Shown here piece by piece: positions 32,589 to 39,980 of a stretch of DNA of 42,844 nucleotides. The DNA lies in assembly GCA_910578845.1 (NCBI GenBank), contig CAJTSL010000033.1:1-42844 (forward strand). Direction: 5' to 3'. The first letter of the stretch is position 1. Each line of letters opens with the position of its first letter. The notes under the pieces were generated by a model, which worked only from the letters and a program-made list of their open reading frames with translations, searched no databases and was not told the origin of the DNA. The stretch comes from an uncultured Lachnospiraceae bacterium. GTDB lineage: Bacteria; Bacillota; Clostridia; Lachnospirales; Lachnospiraceae. Both the position numbers and the translations under genes were made by a program.

Positions 32589-34256
32589 TTGGACAATCAT
32601 GCACACAATATAAAGAAACAGATACTGGTTCTACTGATCGCTGCGGCATTGGCGCTATTTCTCACCATTATGGAACTTGTGGCGCATAAAAACGGCTTGG
32701 AGCTACGCACGTTCACACAAGTCATCAAAGGATTCTACCTATGGCTTGTCATGCCATGTGTCATTTTATTCTCCCTAAATTCCATGATCAAGTCATTGCA
32801 AGAAAAAGAAATACAGGATGCTAAACAGCAGAAAATAAGCAAAATTATGAATGGATTGCGTAATGTAGTGGTCGTTATTTTCCTTTTTGGCATTTTCTTT
32901 GTCTCTTTCCTGCGCAGTCTTTATTATGTCCTTACTGACGAAATGGTAACGGAAGAAATGATGTCTGACGGTTATATCCGCGGGACTTTTTCTTCTTTTC
33001 TATCAGAGACACAACATGACTACTATATACCGACAGCTATTTTCTTCCGCAAACCCTTTCCAGGCTGGACGGTAGAAGAACTTATAGGGAAAGTACGGGA
33101 AAAATGCAGCCCGGATGCGGAATTCATAGAGAAACAAAGCGATGGGTTCTATGTCTTTCGTGTGCCGGACTCACTCGCCGAAGGAGAATATATCTATTTT
33201 CTTGTATCAAATTCATACTATATTGAAAACAATTATTTCTCTCAGGTATTAGTGAGCGAAGCTTCCCACTTCTTTGCCAACAGGGACAGATACGTAGCGC
33301 TCACAAGCGACGGCGTAGGACTAGAAGACGGCCTCGATACCAAATATGCGCAAAAGACGGCAGATCCTTTTCACGCTAACACACTCTATGTTACCTGTTA
33401 TGATTCCACAGATGACATTGCCGCCTGCGCGGCGGATATCACCGACTGGCTGCAATTTGTCAAGGAAACCGGACAGTTCCCTTACGATACACATTCGCTC
33501 GCTTCTTATTTATTGACGAAAATAAACGTCGGGAACAGCGGCAATTACATCGCCCTTGATTTAAACCCAATAGGCGACTACGTCAACAACGATTCCTGGG
33601 AAACCAGATACCAACGGGTAAAAGATACCTTAGTAAAAGCTTTTGAAAAGCATAACGAATGGATGATGAGGCAAGAAAACGATCAGCAATCCCAAACCGG
33701 AGAACCACCATATACCGAGGACGCAGACACTTTATTCATGAAATCTTATGATACCGATTATTATGAAAAAGAATGCCTGGTAGGCGACGGCTCCATCCGT
33801 TATCGCATGGTCGTCAGGGACGCTGCACTAGGAAGCCGCCTCTATTCTCTTCTCATCAGCACCGATAACGGAAAGACATGGCAAATGGCAAGTTCTGACC
33901 CCTTTGATACGCAACTGGGCATGGGCATCGACTTCACTTTTCTGAATGAGGAATTTGGATTTGCCACTTTAATGCATAACGGTGGAGATGAAGCAGACCT
34001 TTATGTAACGGAAGACGGTGGAAAGACTTATCAGCTTGCCGTTCTGGAAAGTTATACTGTTACGTTAGAAAATGGTTTCACGTATTCGCCTTACGATTAT
34101 CCGCAAATGCCCTATGAAAAAGACGGCGTGATTTATGTGCTTTGCGGACAGGGCGCGGACGGAGATTATAACGGGGGCGACGCCGCAGGACTTGCGCTTT
34201 ACCAGTCCACAGATAACGGGCATACTTTCACTTTCGTGGAAATAAGCCCGCCATAA
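32589..34256 (+). CDS. Membrane protein with Asp-box (BNR) repeats
   Basis: A 555-residue protein. Three hydrophobic segments lie in the first 115 residues: about 12-30, 45-65 and 90-112. A large part presumed to be outside the cell follows. The last 190 residues contain three Asp-box motifs, STDNGKTWQ, TEDGGKTYQ and STDNGHTFT, which mark beta-propeller blades as in sialidases and photosystem assembly factors. Catalytic sialidase residues are not evident, so binding or sensing is more likely than catalysis. The start is weak: TTG at 32589 lies 14 bases after AGGAGG. Flanked by two SAH-metabolism genes on the other strand, but no functional link is visible. The family is not recognised. Confidence 0.7.
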   Translation: MDNHAHNIKKQILVLLIAAALALFLTIMELVAHKNGLELRTFTQVIKGFYLWLVMPCVILFSLNSMIKSLQEKEIQDAKQQKISKIMNGLRNVVVVIFLFGIFFVSFLRSLYYVLTDEMVTEEMMSDGYIRGTFSSFLSETQHDYYIPTAIFFRKPFPGWTVEELIGKVREKCSPDAEFIEKQSDGFYVFRVPDSLAEGEYIYFLVSNSYYIENNYFSQVLVSEASHFFANRDRYVALTSDGVGLEDGLDTKYAQKTADPFHANTLYVTCYDSTDDIAACAADITDWLQFVKETGQFPYDTHSLASYLLTKINVGNSGNYIALDLNPIGDYVNNDSWETRYQRVKDTLVKAFEKHNEWMMRQENDQQSQTGEPPYTEDADTLFMKSYDTDYYEKECLVGDGSIRYRMVVRDAALGSRLYSLLISTDNGKTWQMASSDPFDTQLGMGIDFTFLNEEFGFATLMHNGGDEADLYVTEDGGKTYQLAVLESYTVTLENGFTYSPYDYPQMPYEKDGVIYVLCGQGADGDYNGGDAAGLALYQSTDNGHTFTFVEISPP

Positions 34257-34264
34257 ACATAGAC

Positions 34265-34302
34265 AGAACCCAGGCCACAGACATTTGTAGAGCCTAGGTT
34301 CT
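34265..34302. terminator. Hairpin between convergent Asp-box and mtaD genes
   Basis: Arms 34265-34275 and 34292-34302 form an 11-bp stem. It is fully paired (one G-U) only as minus-strand RNA, which suits termination of the mtaD transcript. No long T-run follows on either side. Confidence 0.45.
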
Positions 34303-34324
34303 TGCTATTTGTACATCTTATGAT

Positions 34325-35626
34325 TTAATATACCTTTTTATCCAATCCCATTCTGACGATAATCTCGTTGATCTTCTGATATACCAGCTTCTCATCAATG
34401 GTTAATACCTTACGGTTCTCCATCGTAATCTTGCCATTGATGATGACGGTATCCACCTCGGAGCCATTCGCTGAATAAGAAAGCCCTGCGATCAGATTGT
34501 TCCTTGGCGTAAGAGAAGGCGTGTTCAAATCAAGAATTGCCAAATCGGCTTTTTTGCCAACTTCAATGGAACCTGTCTCTTTCTCTAACCCCAATGCTTT
34601 CGCACCGTTTATCGTAGCGATACGGAACCCCTCTTTGGCGCTGATACATTGTGGCGTTTTGCCCGTCCCCTTATGGATCAGTGTCAGAAGGCTTAGTTCA
34701 TGGAACATATTCAGGCTGTTATTGCTTGCCGCGCCATCCGTGCCAAGGCAGACATTCACGCCCTTTTCTAACATCTTCGCAATTGGCGCAAATCCGTTGC
34801 CGAGTTTCATGTTGCTCGCCGGATTGGTGACAACGCTAACGTTATGTGCTTTCAATATCTCAATATCCTTGTCTGTTACCTGTACACAATGTGCCGCAAT
34901 TGCGGGGACATCGAAAATCCCTGTCTTCTCAGCCAGTTCAATCGGCGTACAGCCATATTTCTCCTGAATCTGTTCTATTTCACTGACACTTTCCGACAAG
35001 TGGATATGGATGCCCATATTATTTTTCTTTGCTTCATTTGCGACAATTTTCAGGAATGCATCATCACATGTGTAAGGCGCATGAGGCCCTAATAAGAATG
35101 TCAGCCTGTCACAGTCTTTCGCCGCGTCTCTTTCTTCATATGCCTGGCGAAGACGCATCTGCCCGGCTTCATTATCGCCGCTGCCAACCAGTCCACGACA
35201 GATGACCGCACGCATACCGGATTCCTTGACCGCCCTTGTCGTCTGATGGATGTTCATCTGCATATCATTGAAACATGTCGTCCCACTCTTCATCATCTCG
35301 AGAATGGCAAGATTGGCGCCCCAATAGGTATCCTCATCCGTCATCTGCTGCTCAATCGGGTCAATTGTCCCAAAGAGCCAGTCCATAAAAGATAAATCAT
35401 CCGCAACATTGCGCATAAATGACATATATGAATGTGTATGCGCATTAATCAGTCCCGGGATTACCAGTTTATCCGTCCCGTCAATCACCTTATCTTCCTC
35501 AAACCCGGAAGGCATCTCACCAATGCCCGTAATTTTGTCCCCTTCGATATAGAGACTTGTCTCTTTGATAACATCCTCTGCGCCCTGCGGCACAATCACT
35601 TGTGCGTTTTTAATTACGATTCCCAT
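34325..35626 (-). CDS. mtaD: 5-methylthioadenosine/S-adenosylhomocysteine deaminase
   Basis: A 433-residue amidohydrolase that deaminates SAH, MTA or 5'-deoxyadenosine to the inosine forms. Metal and catalytic motifs are complete: GLINAHTHSYMSFMRN, HIHLSES, AAHCVQ and LGTDGAASNNSLNM. The pairing with a short-form ahcY nearby suggests recycling through S-inosylhomocysteine, a route described for methanogens. That is inference here. It starts 49 bases after the D-2-hydroxyacid dehydrogenase gene and is probably on the same transcript. AAGGAGAG precedes the ATG. Confidence 0.92.
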   Translation of the reverse strand: MGIVIKNAQVIVPQGAEDVIKETSLYIEGDKITGIGEMPSGFEEDKVIDGTDKLVIPGLINAHTHSYMSFMRNVADDLSFMDWLFGTIDPIEQQMTDEDTYWGANLAILEMMKSGTTCFNDMQMNIHQTTRAVKESGMRAVICRGLVGSGDNEAGQMRLRQAYEERDAAKDCDRLTFLLGPHAPYTCDDAFLKIVANEAKKNNMGIHIHLSESVSEIEQIQEKYGCTPIELAEKTGIFDVPAIAAHCVQVTDKDIEILKAHNVSVVTNPASNMKLGNGFAPIAKMLEKGVNVCLGTDGAASNNSLNMFHELSLLTLIHKGTGKTPQCISAKEGFRIATINGAKALGLEKETGSIEVGKKADLAILDLNTPSLTPRNNLIAGLSYSANGSEVDTVIINGKITMENRKVLTIDEKLVYQKINEIIVRMGLDKKVY

Positions 35627-35675
35627 ATTCTCTCCTTTATCTTTTTTGTTATTAGGTGTTTACGAAACTCCTTCT

Positions 35676-36635
35676 TCATGACCGGACAATATTCCTTTCC
35701 TTGCCTGCTAAGAAAGCTTCTATATTCTTCACGACTTCTCCCACCAAACGTGTCCTGGATTCGATGCTTGCCCAAGACATATGCGGTGTGATGATCAGCT
35801 TCGTGCTGTCTTTGATCCGGCTTAACGGATTTGACGGTTCTATCGGCTCTTTTTCCAACACATCAAGTCCTGCCGCCATAATCTTATTCTCCATAAGCGC
35901 CTCATATAAATCTTGTGTATTGACGACCGGTCCCCTTGCCACATTGATTAAGATCGCTGTTTTCTTCATTTGCCCAAACGCATCTCTATTGATTAAATTC
36001 CGTGTCCTATCGCTCAACGGGCAATGCAGCGATAGAATATCGGATTCTTTTAATAAAACAGGAAATTCTACCCGTTCGTATTCCGTGCATGTGCTTCTCC
36101 CGGATGCAGAATAGAAAATGACCCTACAGCCAAAAGCCGTCGCAAGCGAGGCAACTTTATGCCCAATGCTCCCCATGCCGACAATTCCCCATGTCTTTCC
36201 TTCCAAATCGTGGAATACTTCATCAAAATGCGAAAACCTGTCCTGGGCGCCATATGCCCCGGATTTTACATACTCGTCATAATAAGTAATCTTCTCGGAC
36301 AGCATCATGGCAAGCAACAGCGTATGCTGCGCGACCGCAGGCGTACAATAGTTTACTACATTAGCTACTTTAATTCCTCTGCTTTCACAATATGGTAAGT
36401 CCACATTATCATAACCTGTCGCTAACAGGCAGATTAATTTCACATTAGCCGCCTCTTGCAATGTTTTTTCATTTAATGGCGTTTTATTCGAAATAATAAT
36501 ATCCGCTTCTTTTACTCTTTCTGCGGCATTCTCCGCTGTCGTATTCGGATAATAAGTCACTTCGCCAAACTTCTCAAAACAAGATACGTCAACATCCGTT
36601 CCCGCACTGTTTCTTTCCAAAACTACAAGCTTCAT
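35676..36635 (-). CDS. D-2-hydroxyacid dehydrogenase (glycerate dehydrogenase-like)
   Basis: A 319-residue NAD(H)-dependent enzyme of the D-isomer-specific 2-hydroxyacid family. The Rossmann motif is GIVGMGSIGHKVA; catalytic Arg lies in INVARGPVVNTQDL, Glu in DVLEKEPIE, and the acid/base His in ITPHMSWAS. Overall closest in look to hydroxypyruvate/glycerate dehydrogenases; the substrate is not certain. It is preceded by a good promoter and a roughly 100-base structured leader, with GGGAGG before the ATG. Probably co-transcribed with mtaD. Confidence 0.9.
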   Translation of the reverse strand: MKLVVLERNSAGTDVDVSCFEKFGEVTYYPNTTAENAAERVKEADIIISNKTPLNEKTLQEAANVKLICLLATGYDNVDLPYCESRGIKVANVVNYCTPAVAQHTLLLAMMLSEKITYYDEYVKSGAYGAQDRFSHFDEVFHDLEGKTWGIVGMGSIGHKVASLATAFGCRVIFYSASGRSTCTEYERVEFPVLLKESDILSLHCPLSDRTRNLINRDAFGQMKKTAILINVARGPVVNTQDLYEALMENKIMAAGLDVLEKEPIEPSNPLSRIKDSTKLIITPHMSWASIESRTRLVGEVVKNIEAFLAGKERNIVRS

Positions 36636-36654
36636 ATTTTCCTCCCGTCTCTAG

Positions 36655-36717
36655 GTACCGTAGCAGTTTCCGGTGCCTCATAAGGTTACAGGGAAGCATG
36701 CTTCCCACCGACTTATG
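36655..36717 (-). promoter_or_regulatory. Structured 5' leader of the dehydrogenase-mtaD operon
   Basis: The leader of about 100 bases contains the 16-base perfect palindrome GGGAAGCATGCTTCCC (36691-36706). This is enclosed by an outer stem CATAAG/CTTATG (36679-36684 with 36712-36717). A second near-stem GGCACCG/CGGTACC lies closer to the gene. I do not recognise a known riboswitch. There is no terminator-type T-run. Confidence 0.4.
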
Positions 36718-36738
36718 CACGCTGTCTGCCCTGCATTT

Positions 36739-36767
36739 ATCATAACATAGAAGAATTCCGCTTTCAA
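36739..36767 (-). promoter_or_regulatory. Sigma-A promoter of the dehydrogenase-mtaD operon
   Basis: On the minus strand TTGAAA (36767-36762), a 17-base spacer and TATGAT (36744-36739), each 5 of 6 to consensus. The start would be near 36732, about 97 bases before the ATG. Confidence 0.75.
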
Positions 36768-36777
36768 ATTTATTTTC

Positions 36778-36808
36778 TGATGCAGCCCACCTTGGCCGTC
36801 TGCCCGCG
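36778..36808 (-). repeat. Interspersed element fragment
   Basis: Resembles positions 1-31 over the full length. Shared blocks are CTG, CAG, CCA, CTTGGC and TGCCCGCG in the same order, with 1-base gaps. It lies just upstream of the dehydrogenase promoter and downstream of the HTH-methyltransferase stop, without the AT-rich hairpin seen in other copies. Confidence 0.5.
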
Positions 36809-36826
36809 TCCCACCTGTTGGGCGCT

Positions 36827-37948
36827 TTATTTTTTCCATCCGTAGCTGATGAGAAGTCCGCGGCACTGTAAATAAGTAAGGTTTTCTTTGTTCTTAGAGA
36901 CAAAGGATTGTACCATTCTCTCTTTCCTACAATAGCTTTCGGCTTCTTTTCTATCCATGCCGTGATTCAGAAAACCCAGGATGATCCCTTCCTCTTCTTC
37001 TACGGAAATAGCTTCTTTCCATTGTTTTTCTTCCAAAAAACTGCTTACGTTCTCTTCATAACCGGCTCTTTGCGGCGAGACGAAGCTGACCTTGTCATTC
37101 ATCCGCACATCTACCGATACAAGTCCTTCTTCCTGCATCATGATTGGCAGCCGTATGCCAATGGCATAATCCCTGTCTTCACATGCCAATTCTTTTTTCC
37201 ACATCTTGCGCATGCCGTTCCTTGCACAAAGCGCCTGATAGTCCAATCCATCTACGTAGAAACCGTCACTCTCAAATTCCCGGTTGATATCAACCGCTAC
37301 AACCATACCGCCGCTTCTTGCCAGAGAGACCATCTTCCTTAAAAATTCCTGTGGCTTTGTGGCATGGCGCATAGCCGCCTGACTGATCACCAAATCATAT
37401 TGCTTCTTAAACTGATACGTCCGGAAATCATCGCAGATAAAACTGCCAGGATATCCCAGCTCTCTAAATAACCGCTCTCCCTCGTCAATCATATTCCGGC
37501 TAAAATCAATCCCGGTATAAGAGCTGCCCTCCGGCAGGAACGGCAAAAGGATTTTGCCCATATACCCAAATCCGCATCCACAATCTAATATCTCTACCGG
37601 TTTTTCAATCTTCCATACTTTTTCGACTAAGAACTGTAGATAATCTTCATTCCAAAAAGACTTCCTGCTTGCTTTTAAATATGCCAGTCTCGAATCCCAA
37701 TATCCTTTTTCCCCGCTCTTGACCGGGATATATTCCTCCCCCGGTAACGGCTTTAATCCTAAAAGCTCATCCACAGATACCTGAAAGAAAGCTGCAATGT
37801 CAGGGAGCAGAGAGATATCCGGCATACAGATTTCGTTTTCCCATTTGCTGACGGTCTGCACGGAGACTCCTAAACTAGCGGCAAGTTCGATCTGTTTCAT
37901 CTGTTTCTTTTTCCTTAGATCGCTGATCCGTAACTGAATTTTCGCCAT
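36827..37948 (-). CDS. HTH (XRE) and class I methyltransferase fusion protein
   Basis: A 373-residue protein. Residues 5-62 form a helix-turn-helix of the Cro/CI type (LRKKKQMKQIELAASLGVSVQTVSKWEN in pieces). A SAM-dependent methyltransferase domain follows, with motif I EILDCGCGFGYMGK, the acidic GIDFSRNMI and a later DLVISQAAMRH. The C-terminal 100 residues are helical. Such fusions occur in Firmicutes, but what is methylated is unknown (a small molecule is more likely than DNA, as no DNA-methylase NPPY motif is seen). AGAGGA precedes the ATG, and the upstream 110 bases are purine-rich without a clear promoter. Confidence 0.85.
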   Translation of the reverse strand: MAKIQLRISDLRKKKQMKQIELAASLGVSVQTVSKWENEICMPDISLLPDIAAFFQVSVDELLGLKPLPGEEYIPVKSGEKGYWDSRLAYLKASRKSFWNEDYLQFLVEKVWKIEKPVEILDCGCGFGYMGKILLPFLPEGSSYTGIDFSRNMIDEGERLFRELGYPGSFICDDFRTYQFKKQYDLVISQAAMRHATKPQEFLRKMVSLARSGGMVVAVDINREFESDGFYVDGLDYQALCARNGMRKMWKKELACEDRDYAIGIRLPIMMQEEGLVSVDVRMNDKVSFVSPQRAGYEENVSSFLEEKQWKEAISVEEEEGIILGFLNHGMDRKEAESYCRKERMVQSFVSKNKENLTYLQCRGLLISYGWKK

Positions 37949-38060
37949 AGCGCTGTCCTCTTTCTCTCTTCTCTCTTCTTTTCATTCCGGTTATTTTCTA
38001 TATTTCTGTTGTTACTCTCTTCTTGATCTTCTATTCTATTTTTGCCATTACCTTTTTATT

Positions 38061-38552
38061 TCAGATTTCTTTCTCATAGCCAACCGTCATCACCTTAGTG
38101 TCCTCAATCGGCAATTTACGGTAATTATTAGTAAATCCGCTTAATTCATAGAATTTTCTTGCAGTTTCATTGCTTTCTATCACCTGCAAGTATATTTTCT
38201 TCTTCTGCTTCCGTTTCGCTTCATAACACGCATATTTTATCAATTTCTGCCCAATTCCCTGCCTCTTAAAAAATGGCTCCACATAAAAATCACATATCTC
38301 AATTTCATCATTCCTGCCATTCCCCGGATAATCCTTATAATTAATGACGCCCTTTACAATACCGTCATCATATAAGAGAATATGCGCGAGCAGACAGGGG
38401 TTATCTTCTAATTCCCGTATAATATCCCCTACCTGTAACTTTAGGAAAGAGCCGACATCATCCTGGAAAATAGGACGATATGCCACTCTTTTCCCAAAGA
38501 CCAGAATCTCCGCAATACGGGAGATATCCCCAACCTTTGCATGTCGTACCAT
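38061..38552 (-). CDS. GNAT-family N-acetyltransferase
   Basis: A 163-residue acetyltransferase. The acetyl-CoA binding motif A is FKRQGIGQKLIKYACYEAKRK, preceded by the strand EIEICDFYVEPF and followed by IYLQVIESNETARKFYELSGF (motif B). The N-terminus has the typical VRHAKVGDISRIAEI. The acceptor cannot be told. AGGAGG 7 bases before the ATG at 38552 fixes the start over an upstream in-frame ATG at 38576. Confidence 0.88.
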   Translation of the reverse strand: MVRHAKVGDISRIAEILVFGKRVAYRPIFQDDVGSFLKLQVGDIIRELEDNPCLLAHILLYDDGIVKGVINYKDYPGNGRNDEIEICDFYVEPFFKRQGIGQKLIKYACYEAKRKQKKKIYLQVIESNETARKFYELSGFTNNYRKLPIEDTKVMTVGYEKEI

Positions 38553-38587
38553 ACCTGTTCCTCCTGCTATTTTCACTCTCTAGCCTC

Positions 38588-38616
38588 ATTGTAATGAAAC
38601 GGCATGCAAAATCCAA
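38588..38616 (-). promoter_or_regulatory. Putative promoter of the GNAT gene
   Basis: On the minus strand TTGGAT (38616-38611), a 17-base spacer and TACAAT (38593-38588). The -10 is good, the -35 poor. Confidence 0.4.
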
Positions 38617-38641
38617 TCACTTATTCAGGGATTTTTCTCGC

Positions 38642-39589
38642 CTATTTCGCGCCTGATGACATGCCACGGATAATCCCTTTCATCCACTCACGGAAAGGAA
38701 ACCACCCGGAAGAGATGTTCTCATCAATGATTCTCTCTATTACCGGATAATCAAATTCATGCGATTTACTGACTTCCTCATAAATCTCTCCCACCGCATG
38801 GCTAAACCCGATCGCAATACGCCCATGTGCCTCATCTCCGATTGCGATCTGTTTCCCATAAGACAATGCTCCCACACAAAATTCACCAAAATTTAAAGCA
38901 CCCATACAGAAAATCCCTAAGGTGATCGCACCGAATGCAATACACCCTATCGCTAAGCTCCCGACGCTTATCAGGCCGACAGCCACGGTGCCCAGTGCAA
39001 AGAAAAGTCCCGCAGATAATATTCCCACGCTAAAGACACCCGCAGATAGCAATCCTATTGAGAAAATACCGCTCGCAAGATTCCCAACTGCAAAAATTCC
39101 CTTTGCCCGGCACGCTCCGAAGCCAATATTCACATGTACGAGCGGAAGTCCTTTGATGGCCTTCTTGCTCTTATACTCATAACGCAGCCCTGCCCTGTTC
39201 CTATAATGCAGATATCCTGCTGCCGTCTGGCCCGCTGTATAAGACGCGGCACTTTCTGCGTTGCCCACTCCATCCTTTTCAATGCCATCCCTATGCGCTT
39301 CTTCCCTATTAATCCTCCATTCTTGCTCAACTTGCGAATTTGGGCGCGAGTACAAATTTGCGTGTGAAAAATCTTCCATATATGGATTTTTCACACTATC
39401 TTTTAATAAGTAATCTGTTGAGACGCCAAATAACTCGCTGATACCAACAATCTTCTCTAATTCTGGCACCGATTGGTCTGTCTCCCATTTAGAAACGGAC
39501 TGCCTCGATACGCCAAGGCTTTCCCCAAAAGCTTCCTGCGAGAGCCCTCTTTCGGAACGCAGTTTAAAAATTTTCTCCCCAAGTGTCAT
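38642..39589 (-). CDS. HTH regulator with glycine-periodic hydrophobic domain and a repeat-derived insertion
   Basis: A 315-residue protein. Residues 1-60 are a Cro/CI-type helix-turn-helix (LSQEAFGESLGVSRQSVSKWE). From about residue 130 a KGLPLVHVNIGFG segment leads into a long array of G-containing hydrophobic units of about 6 residues (FSIGLLSAGVFSVGILSAG), found in many Clostridia XRE proteins. Residues about 65-93 are encoded by an interspersed repeat copy (39313-39396) read in frame: KNPYMEDFSHANLYSRPN, then SQVEQEWR. The gene may control itself, as a palindrome lies upstream near a TTGACA. GGAGGATTCATT precedes the ATG. Target genes and the role of the Gly array are unknown. Confidence 0.8.
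   Translation of the reverse strand: MTLGEKIFKLRSERGLSQEAFGESLGVSRQSVSKWETDQSVPELEKIVGISELFGVSTDYLLKDSVKNPYMEDFSHANLYSRPNSQVEQEWRINREEAHRDGIEKDGVGNAESAASYTAGQTAAGYLHYRNRAGLRYEYKSKKAIKGLPLVHVNIGFGACRAKGIFAVGNLASGIFSIGLLSAGVFSVGILSAGLFFALGTVAVGLISVGSLAIGCIAFGAITLGIFCMGALNFGEFCVGALSYGKQIAIGDEAHGRIAIGFSHAVGEIYEEVSKSHEFDYPVIERIIDENISSGWFPFREWMKGIIRGMSSGAK
39313..39396 (-). repeat. Interspersed hairpin element inside a coding sequence
   Basis: On the minus strand a perfect 12-bp hairpin (GTGTGAAAAATC arms, 39396-39385 and 39373-39362, 11-base loop) comes first. A 48-base segment (39313-39360) follows that matches 42383-42430 at 44 of 48 bases. The whole copy stays in frame within the HTH regulator and adds no stop. 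It even carries the GGAGGA that serves as ribosome binding site in the copy before feoA. Confidence 0.8.
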
Positions 39590-39705
39590 AATGAATCCTC
39601 CAATTTTCTTTTAACAATCCATTCTGTAATTTCTTATATTTTTCCTCATTGATGTCATCCGGATGCCTGATCAATGATTTTATTCTAGTACACGGGTCAG
39701 AAAAT

Positions 39706-39735
39706 AGCTATCAATAGCTCTTGGAAATTTGTCAA
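39706..39735 (-). promoter_or_regulatory. Putative promoter and operator of the HTH regulator gene
   Basis: A perfect TTGACA (minus strand, 39735-39730) lies upstream of the perfect palindrome AGCTAT-TG-ATAGCT (39719-39706), which falls where the -10 would be. The -10 hexamer itself is poor. A repressor of the Cro/CI type binding here would block transcription. It is about 115 bases ahead of the start codon. Confidence 0.4.
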
Positions 39736-39764
39736 CCGTCAGTTGCACCTGCCTAAATTACAGC

Positions 39765-39804
39765 AAAACCGGCGGCATATCCTCCTGAAAGAATATCCCG
39801 CCGA
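39765..39804 (-). terminator. feo operon terminator
   Basis: On the minus strand CGGCGG (39804-39799) and CCGCCG (39775-39770) pair and the stem continues through ATAT/ATAT after one mismatch, with a 12-base loop. GTTTTG follows. It lies just after the stop of the Cys-rich peptide. Confidence 0.6.
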
Positions 39805-39815
39805 TCCCATGATCC

Positions 39816-39980
39816 TATGCTTTATGATATAAGAGGTTAATGGCAATGTCCTCCGCAGCGGCTGCAATCGCCGCCACACTGTAAGGATTTCCCATTTTTC
39901 TTATCCCGTATCATGCTCTTTATCGCCAATCCGGCTGCTGCCGCTACTATAGCCAAAGTAATAATAGTCCCTATATTCAT
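39816..39980 (-). CDS. FeoB-associated Cys-rich membrane peptide
   Basis: A 54-residue peptide below usual gene-calling length. MNIGTIITLAIVAAAAGLAI is a single membrane helix, followed by a basic turn (RDKKNGKS) and a Cys cluster CGGDCSRCGGHCH, the hallmark of FeoB-associated Cys-rich proteins. Its ATG overlaps the feoB stop as ATGA, so it is translated with FeoB. It probably binds iron or aids FeoB at the membrane; the mechanism is not established for the family. The feo terminator follows within 15-50 bases. Confidence 0.85.
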
